15,618 nucleotides of DNA, from the NCBI GenBank assembly GCA_021790625.1, contig JAJYGL010000186.1, positions 1-15,618 of the forward strand. Reading direction: 5' to 3'. Source of the DNA: Pseudomonadota bacterium (GTDB lineage: Bacteria > Pseudomonadota > Gammaproteobacteria > Burkholderiales > Sulfuriferulaceae). The notes below the pieces were generated by a model. The model was given only the letters and a program-made list of their open reading frames with translations, did no database searches and was not told the origin of the DNA. Made by a program: the position numbers and the translations under genes. Shown in pieces: positions 6,795 through 15,190 of the stretch (positions are counted from its first letter, which is position 1; every line of letters begins with the position of its first letter).

Positions 6795-7838
6795 TTATCC
6801 TATAATGGCGTCTTTGTTGGCGGCGCGGGTGCGGGCTTCATTTAGCGCAATCTGGTTGCGACGAACCAGATCCTGCAGGCATTGGTCGAGTGTTTGCATG
6901 CCGACGTTCTGCCCGGTCTGAATGGCGGAATACATCTGGGCGATTTTGTTTTCGCGAATCAGGTTACGGATGGCGGGGGTGCCAATCATGATTTCGTGTG
7001 CGGCAATCCGGCCTGTTCCATCTTTGGTCTTAAGCAATGTTTGCGCGATGATGGCACGGATGGATTCGGACAGCATGGAACGCACCATTTCCTTTTCAGC
7101 CGCCGGAAAAACGTCCACGATACGGTCGATGGTCTTGGCGGCTGAACTGGTGTGCAAGGTGCCAAAGACCAGGTGACCGGTTTCGGCAGCAGTCAGGGCA
7201 AGCCGGATGGTTTCCAGGTCACGCATTTCACCAATCAGAATCACGTCCGGGTCTTCACGCAAGGCCGAGCGCAGCGCATTGGAGAACGAGTGGGTGTGTG
7301 GGCCGACCTCGCGTTGGTTGACGACACATTTTTTGCTTTGGTGCAAAAATTCAATCGGGTCTTCAACGGTCAGGATATGGCCATATTCCGACTCATTGAC
7401 AAAGTCGATCATTGCCGCCAGCGTGGTCGATTTGCCAGAGCCGGTCGGGCCGGTGACCAACACCAGTCCACGGGGCTGGATGGAGATTTCCTTGAAGATT
7501 TTTGGTGCGTTCAGGTCTTCGAGTGTCAGCACTTTGCTGGGAATGGTACGAAAAACGGCACCAGCGCCACGGTTTTGGTTGAAAGCGTTGACACGAAAGC
7601 GTGCCAGGGTAGGGACTTCAAAAGAAAAGTCGACTTCCAGTGCTTCTTCGTAGATTTTGCGTTGACCATCGTTCATGATGTCATATACCATTTCATGAAC
7701 GACCTGATGGCTCATGTCCGGCAGATTGATGCGGCGAATGTCGCCGTTGACCCGGATCATCGGAGGGAGGCCTGCGGACAGATGCAGGTCGGATGCCTTG
7801 TTTTTGACGGCAAACGCCAGCAGATCAGAAATTTCCAT
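6795..7838 (-). CDS. pilT: PilT, type IV pilus retraction ATPase
   Basis: This 347-residue hexameric ATPase powers disassembly of the type IV pilus, and so twitching motility and DNA uptake. It has the usual order: N-terminal PAS-like domain with KASDLHLSAG (14-23); Walker A GPTGSGKST (130-138); Asp box TVEDPIEF (157-164); Walker B DVILIGEMRD (198-207) with catalytic Glu204; His box TGHLVFGTLHT (220-230); and the C-terminal AIRNLIRE motif (289-296), needed for retraction and diagnostic of PilT. Length is normal. A GGAGG five bases before the ATG gives a strong ribosome-binding site. The gene is first in a pilT-pilU operon and divergent from yggS, an arrangement also known in Pseudomonas. Confidence 0.97.
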   Translation of the reverse strand: MEISDLLAFAVKNKASDLHLSAGLPPMIRVNGDIRRINLPDMSHQVVHEMVYDIMNDGQRKIYEEALEVDFSFEVPTLARFRVNAFNQNRGAGAVFRTIPSKVLTLEDLNAPKIFKEISIQPRGLVLVTGPTGSGKSTTLAAMIDFVNESEYGHILTVEDPIEFLHQSKKCVVNQREVGPHTHSFSNALRSALREDPDVILIGEMRDLETIRLALTAAETGHLVFGTLHTSSAAKTIDRIVDVFPAAEKEMVRSMLSESIRAIIAQTLLKTKDGTGRIAAHEIMIGTPAIRNLIRENKIAQMYSAIQTGQNVGMQTLDQCLQDLVRRNQIALNEARTRAANKDAIIG

Positions 7839-7843
7839 TCAAT

Positions 7844-7848
7844 CCTCC
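7844..7848 (-). promoter_or_regulatory. Strong Shine-Dalgarno sequence of pilT in the pilT-yggS gap
   Basis: GGAGG on the minus strand lies five bases before the pilT ATG and fixes its start. The whole gap between the divergent pilT and yggS starts is only 29 bp (7839-7867). Promoters of each gene must therefore reach into the other gene. Confidence 0.75.
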
Positions 7849-7867
7849 GTGAGATTTTTTGCGTATT

Positions 7868-8587
7868 ATGACCACAGTCAACAATGCATGGCAAGCAGTT
7901 TGGCAGCGTATTGAATCGGCGGCGCAGACAGCAGGGCGTCCTGTGACGGATATCTCCTTGCTGGCGGTCAGTAAAACGGTCGAGGCAGCGCGAATCCGAC
8001 AGCTTGCCCAATTGGGGCAGCGTGCGTTCGGTGAGAATTATGTACAGGAGGCATTGGACAAGATGGCCGTACTGACTGACCTGGCGCTGGAGTGGCATTT
8101 CATCGGTCCGGTTCAACGTAACAAAACAGCGGCAATTGCCACCCATTTCGATTGGGTGCATAGCGTGGACCGTTTTTTGGTGGCGAGTCGCTTGTCGGCA
8201 GCGCGTCCGCGTGAGCGAGGCTTGCTCAATGTGTGTATTCAGGTTAATCTGAGCGACGAAGCCACGAAGAGCGGTGTGACGGCAGCAGAATTGCCGGATT
8301 TGGTGTCTGCGATCAAGGCGTTGCCGAATTTGCGCCTGCGTGGTTTGATGGCGATTCCGCGACCAGAAAAGACGGTTGCAGCACAGCGGGCGCAGTTTGC
8401 TGCCGTACGGTGTGAGAAGGAGCGATTGAATCGGCTGGGTGCTGAAATGGATACTTTGTCGATGGGCATGTCGGCTGATCTGGAATCAGCCATCATGGAG
8501 GGGGCAACGTTAGTGCGTGTGGGCAGCAGTTTGTTCGGGGAACGAATCAGAACGGCGGCAAAAGAATCGAAAGAATTAATGGCATGA
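7868..8587 (+). CDS. yggS: YggS/PROSC-family PLP homeostasis protein
   Basis: This 239-residue protein is the single-domain alanine-racemase-like (fold III) PLP-binding protein known as YggS, YlmE or PROSC. It is thought to buffer pyridoxal phosphate and affects vitamin B6 and amino acid balance; no catalytic reaction is established. The PLP lysine is Lys36 in LLAVSKT. GENYVQEA (55-62), WHFIGPVQRNK (76-86), RGLMAIP (158-164), SMGMSADLESAI (198-209) and RVGSSLFGER (217-226) are the family signatures. The frame opens with a TTG at 7859, but the ATG at 7868 (MTTVNNAWQ) fits the family N-terminus and is chosen, although the ribosome-binding site is weak. Its stop codon overlaps the proC start (ATGA), so the two are translated as a pair. 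Confidence 0.95.
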   Translation: MTTVNNAWQAVWQRIESAAQTAGRPVTDISLLAVSKTVEAARIRQLAQLGQRAFGENYVQEALDKMAVLTDLALEWHFIGPVQRNKTAAIATHFDWVHSVDRFLVASRLSAARPRERGLLNVCIQVNLSDEATKSGVTAAELPDLVSAIKALPNLRLRGLMAIPRPEKTVAAQRAQFAAVRCEKERLNRLGAEMDTLSMGMSADLESAIMEGATLVRVGSSLFGERIRTAAKESKELMA

Positions 8588-9396
8588 ACATTCTGTTTGT
8601 GGGCGGCGGTAACATGGCAACGGCGCTGATTGCCGGGTTGTCGAACATGGGGGTGAATACCCGACAGTTTGGTGTGGTGGAACCAAAGGCATCTGCTCGC
8701 GAGGTGTTCCAGACGAATTGGCAGGTGGCCGTGTGGCCGGAGTTGGTGCCGGAAGCCTTGGCGGAAGCAGAAATTGTTGTGCTGGCGGTCAAGCCGCAAC
8801 AGTTGCAGGGCGTGGCGCAACTGATGGCACCCTGGCTGCGCCATCAGTTGGTGTTGTCTATCGCGGCGGGGATCCATTCCGTCACCTTGACGGGTTGGCT
8901 GAACGGGTACACAAGGGTAGTGCGTGCCATGCCGAATACGCCTGCCATGATTGGCGCCGGCGTAACGGGTTTGTATGCAGGCGCGGCGGTATCAGCCGAA
9001 CAGCGAACGCTGGCCGAGCGTATCATGCAGGCTGCCGGTAGCGTGTTCTGGCTGGCAAATGAGGCGCAGATGGATGCTGTGACGGCAGTTTCTGGCAGCG
9101 GACCCGCGTATGTGTTTTATTTTATGGAAGCGATGGAACGTGCTGCCGTGGCATTGGGTTTGTCGGTAGAATTGGCGCGTGCGCTGACGCAACAAACGTT
9201 TTTGGGGGCAAGTCAGCTTGCCATGCAAAGCGGTGAGGATGTGGGCAGATTGCGTGAGCGGGTGACGTCCCCTGGCGGCACGACAGCGAGTGCGCTGGAC
9301 AGTTTTCAGGTTGATGGGGTGGCAGATGGCATCGTGCATGGGGTCGAAGTGGCAGCGGCGCGTTCCGTGGAACTGGGGCGGTTGTTGGCGGGTTGA
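8584..9396 (+). CDS. proC: Pyrroline-5-carboxylate reductase
   Basis: This 270-residue cytoplasmic enzyme reduces 1-pyrroline-5-carboxylate to L-proline with NAD(P)H, the last step of proline synthesis. The N-terminal Rossmann fold starts ILFVGGGNMATALI (3-16), with the dinucleotide-binding glycines at 7-9. AVKPQQL (68-74) and RAMPNTPAMIGAG (114-126) are conserved cofactor and substrate-site segments. The C-terminal dimerisation domain has AVSGSGPAYVFYFMEAM (168-184) and VTSPGGTTASAL (227-238), the ProC signature. Length is normal. The ATG overlaps the yggS stop by four bases. Both yggS-proC and pilT-pilU keep an order known from other proteobacteria. Confidence 0.97.
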   Translation: MNILFVGGGNMATALIAGLSNMGVNTRQFGVVEPKASAREVFQTNWQVAVWPELVPEALAEAEIVVLAVKPQQLQGVAQLMAPWLRHQLVLSIAAGIHSVTLTGWLNGYTRVVRAMPNTPAMIGAGVTGLYAGAAVSAEQRTLAERIMQAAGSVFWLANEAQMDAVTAVSGSGPAYVFYFMEAMERAAVALGLSVELARALTQQTFLGASQLAMQSGEDVGRLRERVTSPGGTTASALDSFQVDGVADGIVHGVEVAAARSVELGRLLAG

Positions 9397-9470
9397 AGTG
9401 CGGATGGAGACAGATGTTCCCTTTATTTTGTTGCGCCAGCAGGGTATAACAATGATAGCAGGTACTCAAA

Positions 9471-11414
9471 ATGAATGAGAATGAGCAGCTCCAAGGGATG
9501 GAAAAAATGCCGCACCGCCTGGGTCAGGGCGTGGCGCAGTATCAGCAGCAGCGCGATAGCATGCTGGCTTCGCTGGAGGCTTATCGAAATTGGCTGGAAC
9601 GCCAGGGAGACACGGGAGCCGAGCGCAGCCTGCGCTTGTACGACCTGGCGGAGAGTCTGCGTCGCGACAAGCTGATGTTGGCGTTCGTGGCCGAATATTC
9701 GCGGGGTAAGTCCGAGCTTATCAATGCTCTGTTTTTTGCCAATTATCGGCGCCGCCTGATGCCTTCGGATATCGGTCGCACGACCATGTGTCCGACCGAA
9801 CTGTTTTATGATGGCGACAGCGAACCTTATTTGCGTTTGCTGCCCATTGAGACTCGCCTGCGCGATGAATCGATTTCCGTTTTTAAACGGATGCCGGTGG
9901 AATGGACGAGTGTGCGATTGGATCCCAATGATGTCGAGCAGATGGCGTTGGCATTTCGGGCGCTGGCCGATGTGAAGCGGGTATCGGTAGTCGATGCACA
10001 AGCCATGGGTTTGTGCGGCGCTGATGAAGCGTTGCGCGCATCGCCAGATGGTATCGAGATTCCTGCCTGGCGATACGCCATGGTCAACTTTCCGCATCCG
10101 CTGCTCAAGGGTGGATTGGCGATTCTGGATACGCCGGGATTGAACGCATTGGGAGTCGAACCGGAACTGACGCTGAATATCATCCCCAGTGCGCATGGCG
10201 TTTTGTTTTTGCTGGCGACTGACACCGGCGTGACACGTTCTGATCTGGAAATATGGGAACGTAGCGTGCGTCGTCACGCCAACCATTATGTGGCGATTCT
10301 GAACAAGATTGACATGTTGTGGGACGACATCAAAACGGATGCGGAAATTTCGGAAAGCATCCGCAGGCAGCGTGAACAGACAGCGCAGCAGCTGAATTTG
10401 GCGCCACAGCAAGTGATTGCCTTATCGGCGCAGAAAGCCTTGCTTGGAAAAATTCGCGGCGATGAGGCGATGGTGCGGCGTTCGAATATCGGTGAACTGG
10501 AGAATCTGTTGGCAGAAAAGATTTTGCCGGCACGACAGGAAATCCTGTATCGCTCGGTCTGCGACGAAGTGCTGTCCATGGTGGATGTCTCGCGTCATAG
10601 CCTCGCCGATGAGTTGATCAATACAGAGCGTGATTTGCAGCAATTGGCCACATTCTCGGGTAAAAATCGGGAAATTGTGACCGATTTGCGCGATAAACTG
10701 GTGCAGGAGAAAAAGACTTACGACGCCACGGCCACGAATTTTCGGGTGACACGTAGCCTGATCCAGGAACAGGGGGCAGATTTGTTGCGCGCATTGGACG
10801 ACGAAGTGCTGGACAACATGCTGGTGAAGGGGCGCGCCACGCTGGAAGATTGCTGGACGACGCCGGGGTTGGTGCGCGGTATGCGTGGTTTGTTTGCGCA
10901 AATTGTGCAACAGTTTCAGGAAGTGGAGGCGCGGGCAGAAAATATTTCCCGGGTATTGAACGCGGCATATATGCGGTTCCATCAGGAGCATGGCTTTCCT
11001 CTGCTCGACCCGCCTGCGCTGAGTATGGAAAGCGGGCGGCAAAAACTGGTCATTCTGTCGCAACAGTTGGATCAGTTTGCACGCGATCCCATGAATCTGA
11101 TGATGGAAAAGCGCTTCATGGTCAAGAAATTTTACTTCGGTCTGGTGGCCGAAGCGCGCGGGTTGTTCGTGCTGGCGAAGGAAGAAGTCAAATCCTGGTT
11201 GCGGCGTAGTCTTGACCCCGTTGTCATGCGTATTCAGGACCATAAGCGGCAACTGGAAGTACGGGTCGAAAATATTCGCCAGGTGCATGACAATTTGGAT
11301 AACCTTCAACTGCGCACCACGACCTTGCAAACGCAAAGTTTCAATCTGGAAGCCAGGATGCGCGAAATCGTTGGAATACAGGAATCCATGTTGTGCGGGC
11401 GTGCGACCCCGTAG
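9471..11414 (+). CDS. Dynamin-family GTPase
   Basis: This 647-residue protein is a bacterial dynamin-like GTPase. The G domain covers about residues 60-350: P-loop AEYSRGKS (74-81), switch 1 threonines in GRTTMCPTE (102-110), G3 motif DTPG (220-223) and G4 motif NKID (278-281). The rest is largely helical with charged coiled-coil stretches (about 380-440 and 580-640), as in dynamin stalks. No transmembrane segment is obvious, so membrane contact would be peripheral. Such proteins are thought to act on membranes through nucleotide-driven self-assembly; a defined job for this subfamily is not known to me. The P-loop departs from the usual GEFSxGKS/T: its first glycine is alanine and Ser81 is followed by Glu (GKSE). 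The gene follows proC after 74 bp and precedes fdxA by 41 bp. The ribosome-binding site before ATG 9471 is weak. Confidence 0.88.
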   Translation: MNENEQLQGMEKMPHRLGQGVAQYQQQRDSMLASLEAYRNWLERQGDTGAERSLRLYDLAESLRRDKLMLAFVAEYSRGKSELINALFFANYRRRLMPSDIGRTTMCPTELFYDGDSEPYLRLLPIETRLRDESISVFKRMPVEWTSVRLDPNDVEQMALAFRALADVKRVSVVDAQAMGLCGADEALRASPDGIEIPAWRYAMVNFPHPLLKGGLAILDTPGLNALGVEPELTLNIIPSAHGVLFLLATDTGVTRSDLEIWERSVRRHANHYVAILNKIDMLWDDIKTDAEISESIRRQREQTAQQLNLAPQQVIALSAQKALLGKIRGDEAMVRRSNIGELENLLAEKILPARQEILYRSVCDEVLSMVDVSRHSLADELINTERDLQQLATFSGKNREIVTDLRDKLVQEKKTYDATATNFRVTRSLIQEQGADLLRALDDEVLDNMLVKGRATLEDCWTTPGLVRGMRGLFAQIVQQFQEVEARAENISRVLNAAYMRFHQEHGFPLLDPPALSMESGRQKLVILSQQLDQFARDPMNLMMEKRFMVKKFYFGLVAEARGLFVLAKEEVKSWLRRSLDPVVMRIQDHKRQLEVRVENIRQVHDNLDNLQLRTTTLQTQSFNLEARMREIVGIQESMLCGRATP

Positions 11415-11455
11415 TCGACAAGTATCTGGCATTATTAGGAAGATAAGGGTAAATC

Positions 11456-11779
11456 ATGACCTATGTGGTAACGGAAAATTGCATCGCATGCAAGTACACG
11501 GATTGTGTAGAGGTGTGCCCTGTCGATTGTTTTCGTGAGGGTGAGAATTTTCTGGTGATTGATCCGGAGGAATGCATTGACTGTACGCTATGCGTAGCGG
11601 AATGCCCGGCTGAGGCCATCTTTGCCGAGGATGAGGTGCCAGCCGATCAACAGCATTGTATTGCTTTGAATGCCGAACTCGCGCGCGAGTGGAAACCGAT
11701 TATCGCGCGGCGTGACCCGCCGGCTGATGCCGATGACTGGAATGGGATCAAGGGTAAACTGAAGCAACTCAAGCGTTGA
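11456..11779 (+). CDS. fdxA: 7Fe ferredoxin FdxA ([3Fe-4S][4Fe-4S])
   Basis: This 107-residue electron carrier matches the Azotobacter-type seven-iron ferredoxins. The cysteines are at 9, 12, 17, 21, 25, 40, 43, 46 and 50. By comparison with the known family, Cys9, Cys17 and Cys50 should hold the [3Fe-4S] cluster and Cys21, Cys40, Cys43 and Cys46 the [4Fe-4S] cluster; Cys12 and Cys25 are the extra cysteines also found in the family. The C-terminal extension (about 60-107, with HCIALNAELAREWKPI) is typical and sets it apart from short 2[4Fe-4S] ferredoxins. AAGGG about seven bases before the ATG is a fair ribosome-binding site. The stop codon overlaps the first possible start of the AddB-like gene, so the two may be cotranscribed; a functional link is not evident. 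Confidence 0.96.
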   Translation: MTYVVTENCIACKYTDCVEVCPVDCFREGENFLVIDPEECIDCTLCVAECPAEAIFAEDEVPADQQHCIALNAELAREWKPIIARRDPPADADDWNGIKGKLKQLKR

Positions 11780-14481
11780 TTTTGCGTTGTGAGATTTCCG
11801 TGACGGCAGAGCGGACACCATGGCAAACATTGCGCAATGCAGCCAGTGCCTTGCTGTCCCATGCGGCGCGGCATGGCTTGTCGTTGTCTCAGTGCCTTGT
11901 CCTGGTGCCGAATGATGAGGCTGGCGTGCAATTGCGCTCGGCGTTGTTTGAGCTTTCTGCCAGTGCGATATCCCCGCAAATTAAAACTTTTCCCGCTCTG
12001 GCTCAGGAAGCGCGCGTCCATTGTTCCGTGCTGACGGACGGTCGCCGTATGCTGTTGTTATATCAGGCATTGCGTGAACGTGGCTGGTTTGCAGAGGTGC
12101 AGTTGTGGCCATTGGTCTCCCAGTTGGGCGCATTGTTTGATGAATTGACGACTAGCGCGTTGAATTTGCCGCGCGACATTACCGAGTTCTCCGCGCAGTT
12201 GGCACAGGCTTACGGCATGCACGAATCTGACGCGACCGGGTTCGAAGCGCGGGTGGTACACGCGTTGTGGTTTGTCTTGTCGCAACCGGAGATGGGCGTG
12301 TCGCCTGTTGCAGAATATGGCATGCGTCTGGCGCAACGGGTGTTGCAAGCAAATAATCCATTGTTTTTGTTTGGTTTGTGGCAGGTTGGCGGGCAGGAAC
12401 AAAGTTTCCTGCAACGCTGGGCGCAGAAATATCCTGTGCTGGTTCTGGATGACGGCGGAAAGACGAACAGCTTAAACGTCAGCTTACAGGTGGCATGGGA
12501 AGATAACCCGTCGCTGGCGTTGCGTGATCGTGCGCAACGGTTAAGGCAACAGTTTCCGGATAGCCCCTGGTCGGATCATTTTAAGATATTGGCTTGTCAA
12601 GGGTTGGAGCAGGAGGCGCAAGAAGCGGCGCGGCAGATACAGCATTGGCAGCGTCAGGGATTGGAACGAATTGCTGTGTTGGTTCAGGATCGCCTGACGG
12701 CACGCAGGTTGCGCGCGTTGCTTGAGCGCCAACAGGTGATGCCTTATGACGAAACCGGCTGGAGTCTGGATACGACCACGGCGGCTGCTTTTTTGATGCG
12801 CTGGTTGGAAGCGGTGGAAACCGGATTTCCCTGGCAACATACATTGGAATTGCTGCAATGGCGAGCACTGTTGCCGCTGGATGATGCACCGTTCTTTGAA
12901 GAAGCAATGGAACATTTCCTGCTGTTTCAGCAACGGCGCGGAGCAACGGATGGATTGGCGTCATGGTTTGCTGTTGTGTCGCAAGATCATGCTGGAACAC
13001 CGATGGTTGACGTGACGCAACGCATGCAGCGGGCAGTCGCGTTGCTGGCCTGCCAGCAACGCCATTTACAGGCATGGCTGGATGCATTGGAAGCCAGTTT
13101 GCTGGAATTGGGCGTGTTGGGTTATTGGCAGCAGGATGCGGCAGGGATGCAGTTGTTTGCCGCGCTGGCCGAACATCGGCAGGCTGGCGAAGCAGCAGTG
13201 ATGCTCGATTTGACGACATTTCGTCGCTGGCTGGATCATTGGCTACAGAGCAATTATTTTGTCGCAGTCAATACGAACTCGGCGCTGGTGTTTACGCATC
13301 TGGCGGCGATTCGCGGACGGGCGTTCGACGCCGTGTTTATCTTGGGCGGCGATGCCGCACAATGGGCGCCCAGGCAGTCTGGCGGGCCGTTTTTTAATCA
13401 GGCAGTGCGCGCTGCTCTGGGTTTGCCGGGGCTGGCAGATGTTCAGCAACAGATTCAGCGTGATTTGACAGGGTTATTGACAACAGGCGTTACCTGTTGC
13501 GTGTCGTGGCAGGTGCAGCGAGAAGGCGAAAACAATCCACTGGCAAGCTGGTTTGAGCGTCTGGATATGTTGCATGAACTGGCGTGGGGCAATCGCCTGC
13601 GTGAGACATCATCTTGCGATAGCCTGGCCGGACTGGGCGAGCAGGAAATAATGCCAGTACCACCTAGCCCCGGTTTGCCCGCAGCAGAGCTGCCAACGCG
13701 CATCAGTGTCAGCGCCTACAATAGCTTATTGGCGTGCCCTTATCAGTATTACGTTCGTTCAGTGCTGAAAATCAGTGCAACTGAACCGGTGCAAGACGAT
13801 ATGGTGAAGTCAGATTACGGCCGGCTCGTGCACGACATTTTATATCGGTTTCACGCCGCTTATCCACGTATCACTGGGTTGCCGGATGGTGAGGCAGAGC
13901 GTGCGCTGCGGCGCATCAGTGAACAAAGCTATGCCAAATCGATGACGCAAGACAGCTTCTCCCGTGCATGGCTGATGCGTTGGCAGGACAGAATCCCGGA
14001 TTATCTGCACTGGCAGTTGCACCATGAAGAACAGGGGTGGGTCTGGCATGCGGGCGAGTATGAGGCGCATATTGAGCTGATGTTGAACAATGAGCGGCAA
14101 GTGCGCCTCTATGGCCGTATTGACAGAATCGATACGCGCATGGATGAAAGTATGGTTCTGGACTATAAAACAGGCAATCTTCAAACTTTGAAGCAGGCAG
14201 TCGCAGAGGTGGATGAAGATGTGCAGTTGCCGGCCTACGCTGCCATGTTGGGCGCGTCAGCGACCGAGGCGGCTTTTGTGAGCCTGGATGGCGACAGTGT
14301 GGCGGATGTTCGAGTGACCGACGGCCTGCAGCAAGCGGCAGACTGCAGTATTGAACGCTTGCGTCATATATTCGATGCGTTGCAGACTGGCGTGGGATTA
14401 CCAGCAAACGGCGCAACAACGGCTTGCGCCTGGTGTGAAGCGCAGGGGGTATGTCGCCGTGATGAATGGACAATGTCCTGA
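11776..14481 (+). CDS. AddB-like DNA repair protein with PD-(D/E)XK nuclease and Fe-S site
   Basis: This protein of up to 901 residues resembles the betaproteobacterial 'probable DNA repair protein' family related to AddB. The N-terminal part has a helicase-like fold without a working Walker A (VPNDEAGVQLR, 44-54, in its place), as expected of an inactive helicase half. A later helicase-like segment is ALVFTHLAAIRGRAFDAVFILG (503-524). The C-terminal nuclease has His686, Asp783 in GRIDRID, and Asp796-Tyr-Lys798, followed by VQLPAYAAML (816-825). Cys654 (ACPYQYY) and Cys884, Cys887 and Cys893 form the spaced set that binds a [4Fe-4S] cluster in AddB. It should act in double-strand break processing with a UvrD-like AddA partner, which is not in this window. 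The start is uncertain: TTG 11776 overlaps the fdxA stop, and GTG 11800 is an alternative. Confidence 0.85.
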   Translation: MILRCEISVTAERTPWQTLRNAASALLSHAARHGLSLSQCLVLVPNDEAGVQLRSALFELSASAISPQIKTFPALAQEARVHCSVLTDGRRMLLLYQALRERGWFAEVQLWPLVSQLGALFDELTTSALNLPRDITEFSAQLAQAYGMHESDATGFEARVVHALWFVLSQPEMGVSPVAEYGMRLAQRVLQANNPLFLFGLWQVGGQEQSFLQRWAQKYPVLVLDDGGKTNSLNVSLQVAWEDNPSLALRDRAQRLRQQFPDSPWSDHFKILACQGLEQEAQEAARQIQHWQRQGLERIAVLVQDRLTARRLRALLERQQVMPYDETGWSLDTTTAAAFLMRWLEAVETGFPWQHTLELLQWRALLPLDDAPFFEEAMEHFLLFQQRRGATDGLASWFAVVSQDHAGTPMVDVTQRMQRAVALLACQQRHLQAWLDALEASLLELGVLGYWQQDAAGMQLFAALAEHRQAGEAAVMLDLTTFRRWLDHWLQSNYFVAVNTNSALVFTHLAAIRGRAFDAVFILGGDAAQWAPRQSGGPFFNQAVRAALGLPGLADVQQQIQRDLTGLLTTGVTCCVSWQVQREGENNPLASWFERLDMLHELAWGNRLRETSSCDSLAGLGEQEIMPVPPSPGLPAAELPTRISVSAYNSLLACPYQYYVRSVLKISATEPVQDDMVKSDYGRLVHDILYRFHAAYPRITGLPDGEAERALRRISEQSYAKSMTQDSFSRAWLMRWQDRIPDYLHWQLHHEEQGWVWHAGEYEAHIELMLNNERQVRLYGRIDRIDTRMDESMVLDYKTGNLQTLKQAVAEVDEDVQLPAYAAMLGASATEAAFVSLDGDSVADVRVTDGLQQAADCSIERLRHIFDALQTGVGLPANGATTACAWCEAQGVCRRDEWTMS

Positions 14482-14579
14482 TGGACAGATGTCATTAAAA
14501 TTGTGAGCCGTTCCGGTAATCCCCCAGCAAAAAGCTAGACTTGACCCCGTTGATTGCCCGCACCAGCCATGTCGGGCTT

Positions 14580-14642
14580 GTTCAACAAACGGTTCAGATT
14601 GTGGCTCGCTTTGCGATCACAATCTAACCTTATTCGTTAGCT
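14580..14642 (-). other. Candidate attC-like site after the GNAT gene
   Basis: Right after the GNAT stop codon is an imperfect hairpin. GGTTCAGATTGTG (14591-14603) pairs with CACAATCTAACC (14618-14629) with one bulged base, and inside it TCGC (14606-14609) pairs with GCGA (14613-14616) round TTT. Read on the minus strand, the element is flanked by AGCTAAC (14636-14642), which contains the gene's stop codon, and by GTTGAAC (14580-14586), which fits the R' consensus GTTRRRY. Short unpaired spacers of 6 and 4 bases separate these boxes from the stem. That is the architecture of a short (about 60 nt) integron attC site. The R'' box fits only partly, and no integrase is in the window. The alternative is a transcription terminator, but no T-run follows on either strand. 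Confidence 0.4.
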
Positions 14643-15053
14643 GCTGATATTTTGCCCACGATCAAGCACCCAGCACCTTGGATTATTTGAAAACCCAATA
14701 TGCTCGTAATATGAGTTGGCTGAGGGAGCTGCAACCAAAATTAATTTGCATTTCGGGCCCAATTCCGCTTGAGTGATGATTTGCAGTTTTTTCCCGATAC
14801 CGGTTTTTTGATATTTCCTATGAACTGCCAGATCAGAAAGATAACAGGCATAGTGAAAATCTGTTATTGAACGTGCAATGCCTATCAGTGCTTCGCCATG
14901 CCAAGCTGTAACCATCAGATTGCTGTTTTTTACCATACCTTCCATGCACTCACGATCTTCAATTGGCCTGCGTTCGCCAAGTGTCGATTCCCGCAGTAAC
15001 TCAATGAATTGATCCGTGGATACTGGAGCGTTGATTTTATATTCGATGCTCAT
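14637..15053 (-). CDS. GNAT-family N-acetyltransferase
   Basis: This 138-residue protein has the GNAT fold, which transfers an acetyl group from acetyl-CoA to an amine; the substrate is unknown. Strand beta-4 and motif A read LSDLAVHRKYQKTGIGKKL (72-90), with the acetyl-CoA pyrophosphate loop Q82-x-x-G85-x-G87. Motif B is SANSYYEHIGF (111-121), including the tyrosine that commonly acts as acid. The N-terminus (MSIEYKINAPVSTDQFIELL) is typical. The ribosome-binding site is weak. The gene stands alone on the minus strand, flanked by imperfect palindromes on both sides, and its stop codon lies within an attC R''-like box. Small GNAT genes are among the commonest integron cassette genes, which suits that reading. 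Confidence 0.9.
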   Translation of the reverse strand: MSIEYKINAPVSTDQFIELLRESTLGERRPIEDRECMEGMVKNSNLMVTAWHGEALIGIARSITDFHYACYLSDLAVHRKYQKTGIGKKLQIITQAELGPKCKLILVAAPSANSYYEHIGFSNNPRCWVLDRGQNISS

Positions 15054-15072
15054 AATCTTTTTGGCAGCTACT

Positions 15073-15190
15073 GTTCAAATTGAGGGACTGGCCGATTACA
15101 GAACTTAGCCGAGGCCCCGGAAGTTTAAAAACCCACAGGCCGAAACGAAACCGCTATATCGGCTAGTCCCGCTTGAACGCCAGGTTATGC
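15073..15190 (-). other. Candidate attC-like palindrome between the GFA and GNAT genes
   Basis: Nearly the whole gap between the two genes is one imperfect inverted repeat. GTTCAA (15073-15078) pairs with TTGAAC (15173-15178), then, after an uneven internal loop (5 against 2 bases), GGGACTGGCCGAT (15084-15096) pairs with ATCGGCTAGTCCC (15158-15170) with a single G-T pair. On the minus strand it begins with GCATAAC (15184-15190), which holds the stop codon of the GFA gene and resembles an attC R'' box, followed by a five-base spacer and GTTCAAGCGGGACT, a sequence in the style of attC L'' boxes. A clear GTTRRRY box is not seen at the other end, so the site may be degenerate or not an attC at all. 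Confidence 0.4.

Noticed and set aside
7859..7867. TTG start for yggS, nine bases before the ATG
   Set aside because: The ATG at 7868 gives the N-terminus usual for the family, and the TTG has no better ribosome-binding site.
9422..9450. Possible promoter before the dynamin gene, TATAAC with TTTATT 17 bases upstream
   Set aside because: The -35 is poor and such matches are common by chance; only the -10 is convincing.
9423..10412. Long minus-strand open frame (329 codons) opposite the dynamin gene, and a similar one at 10422-11432
   Set aside because: They are shadows of the dynamin-like gene, whose GTPase motifs fix the coding strand; their composition is rich in His, Gln and Arg, as is usual for antisense frames.
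14556..14577. GCCCG/CGGGC inverted repeat as a terminator of the AddB-like gene
   Set aside because: It is a five-pair stem with a 12-base loop and no T-run, so it is not supportable.
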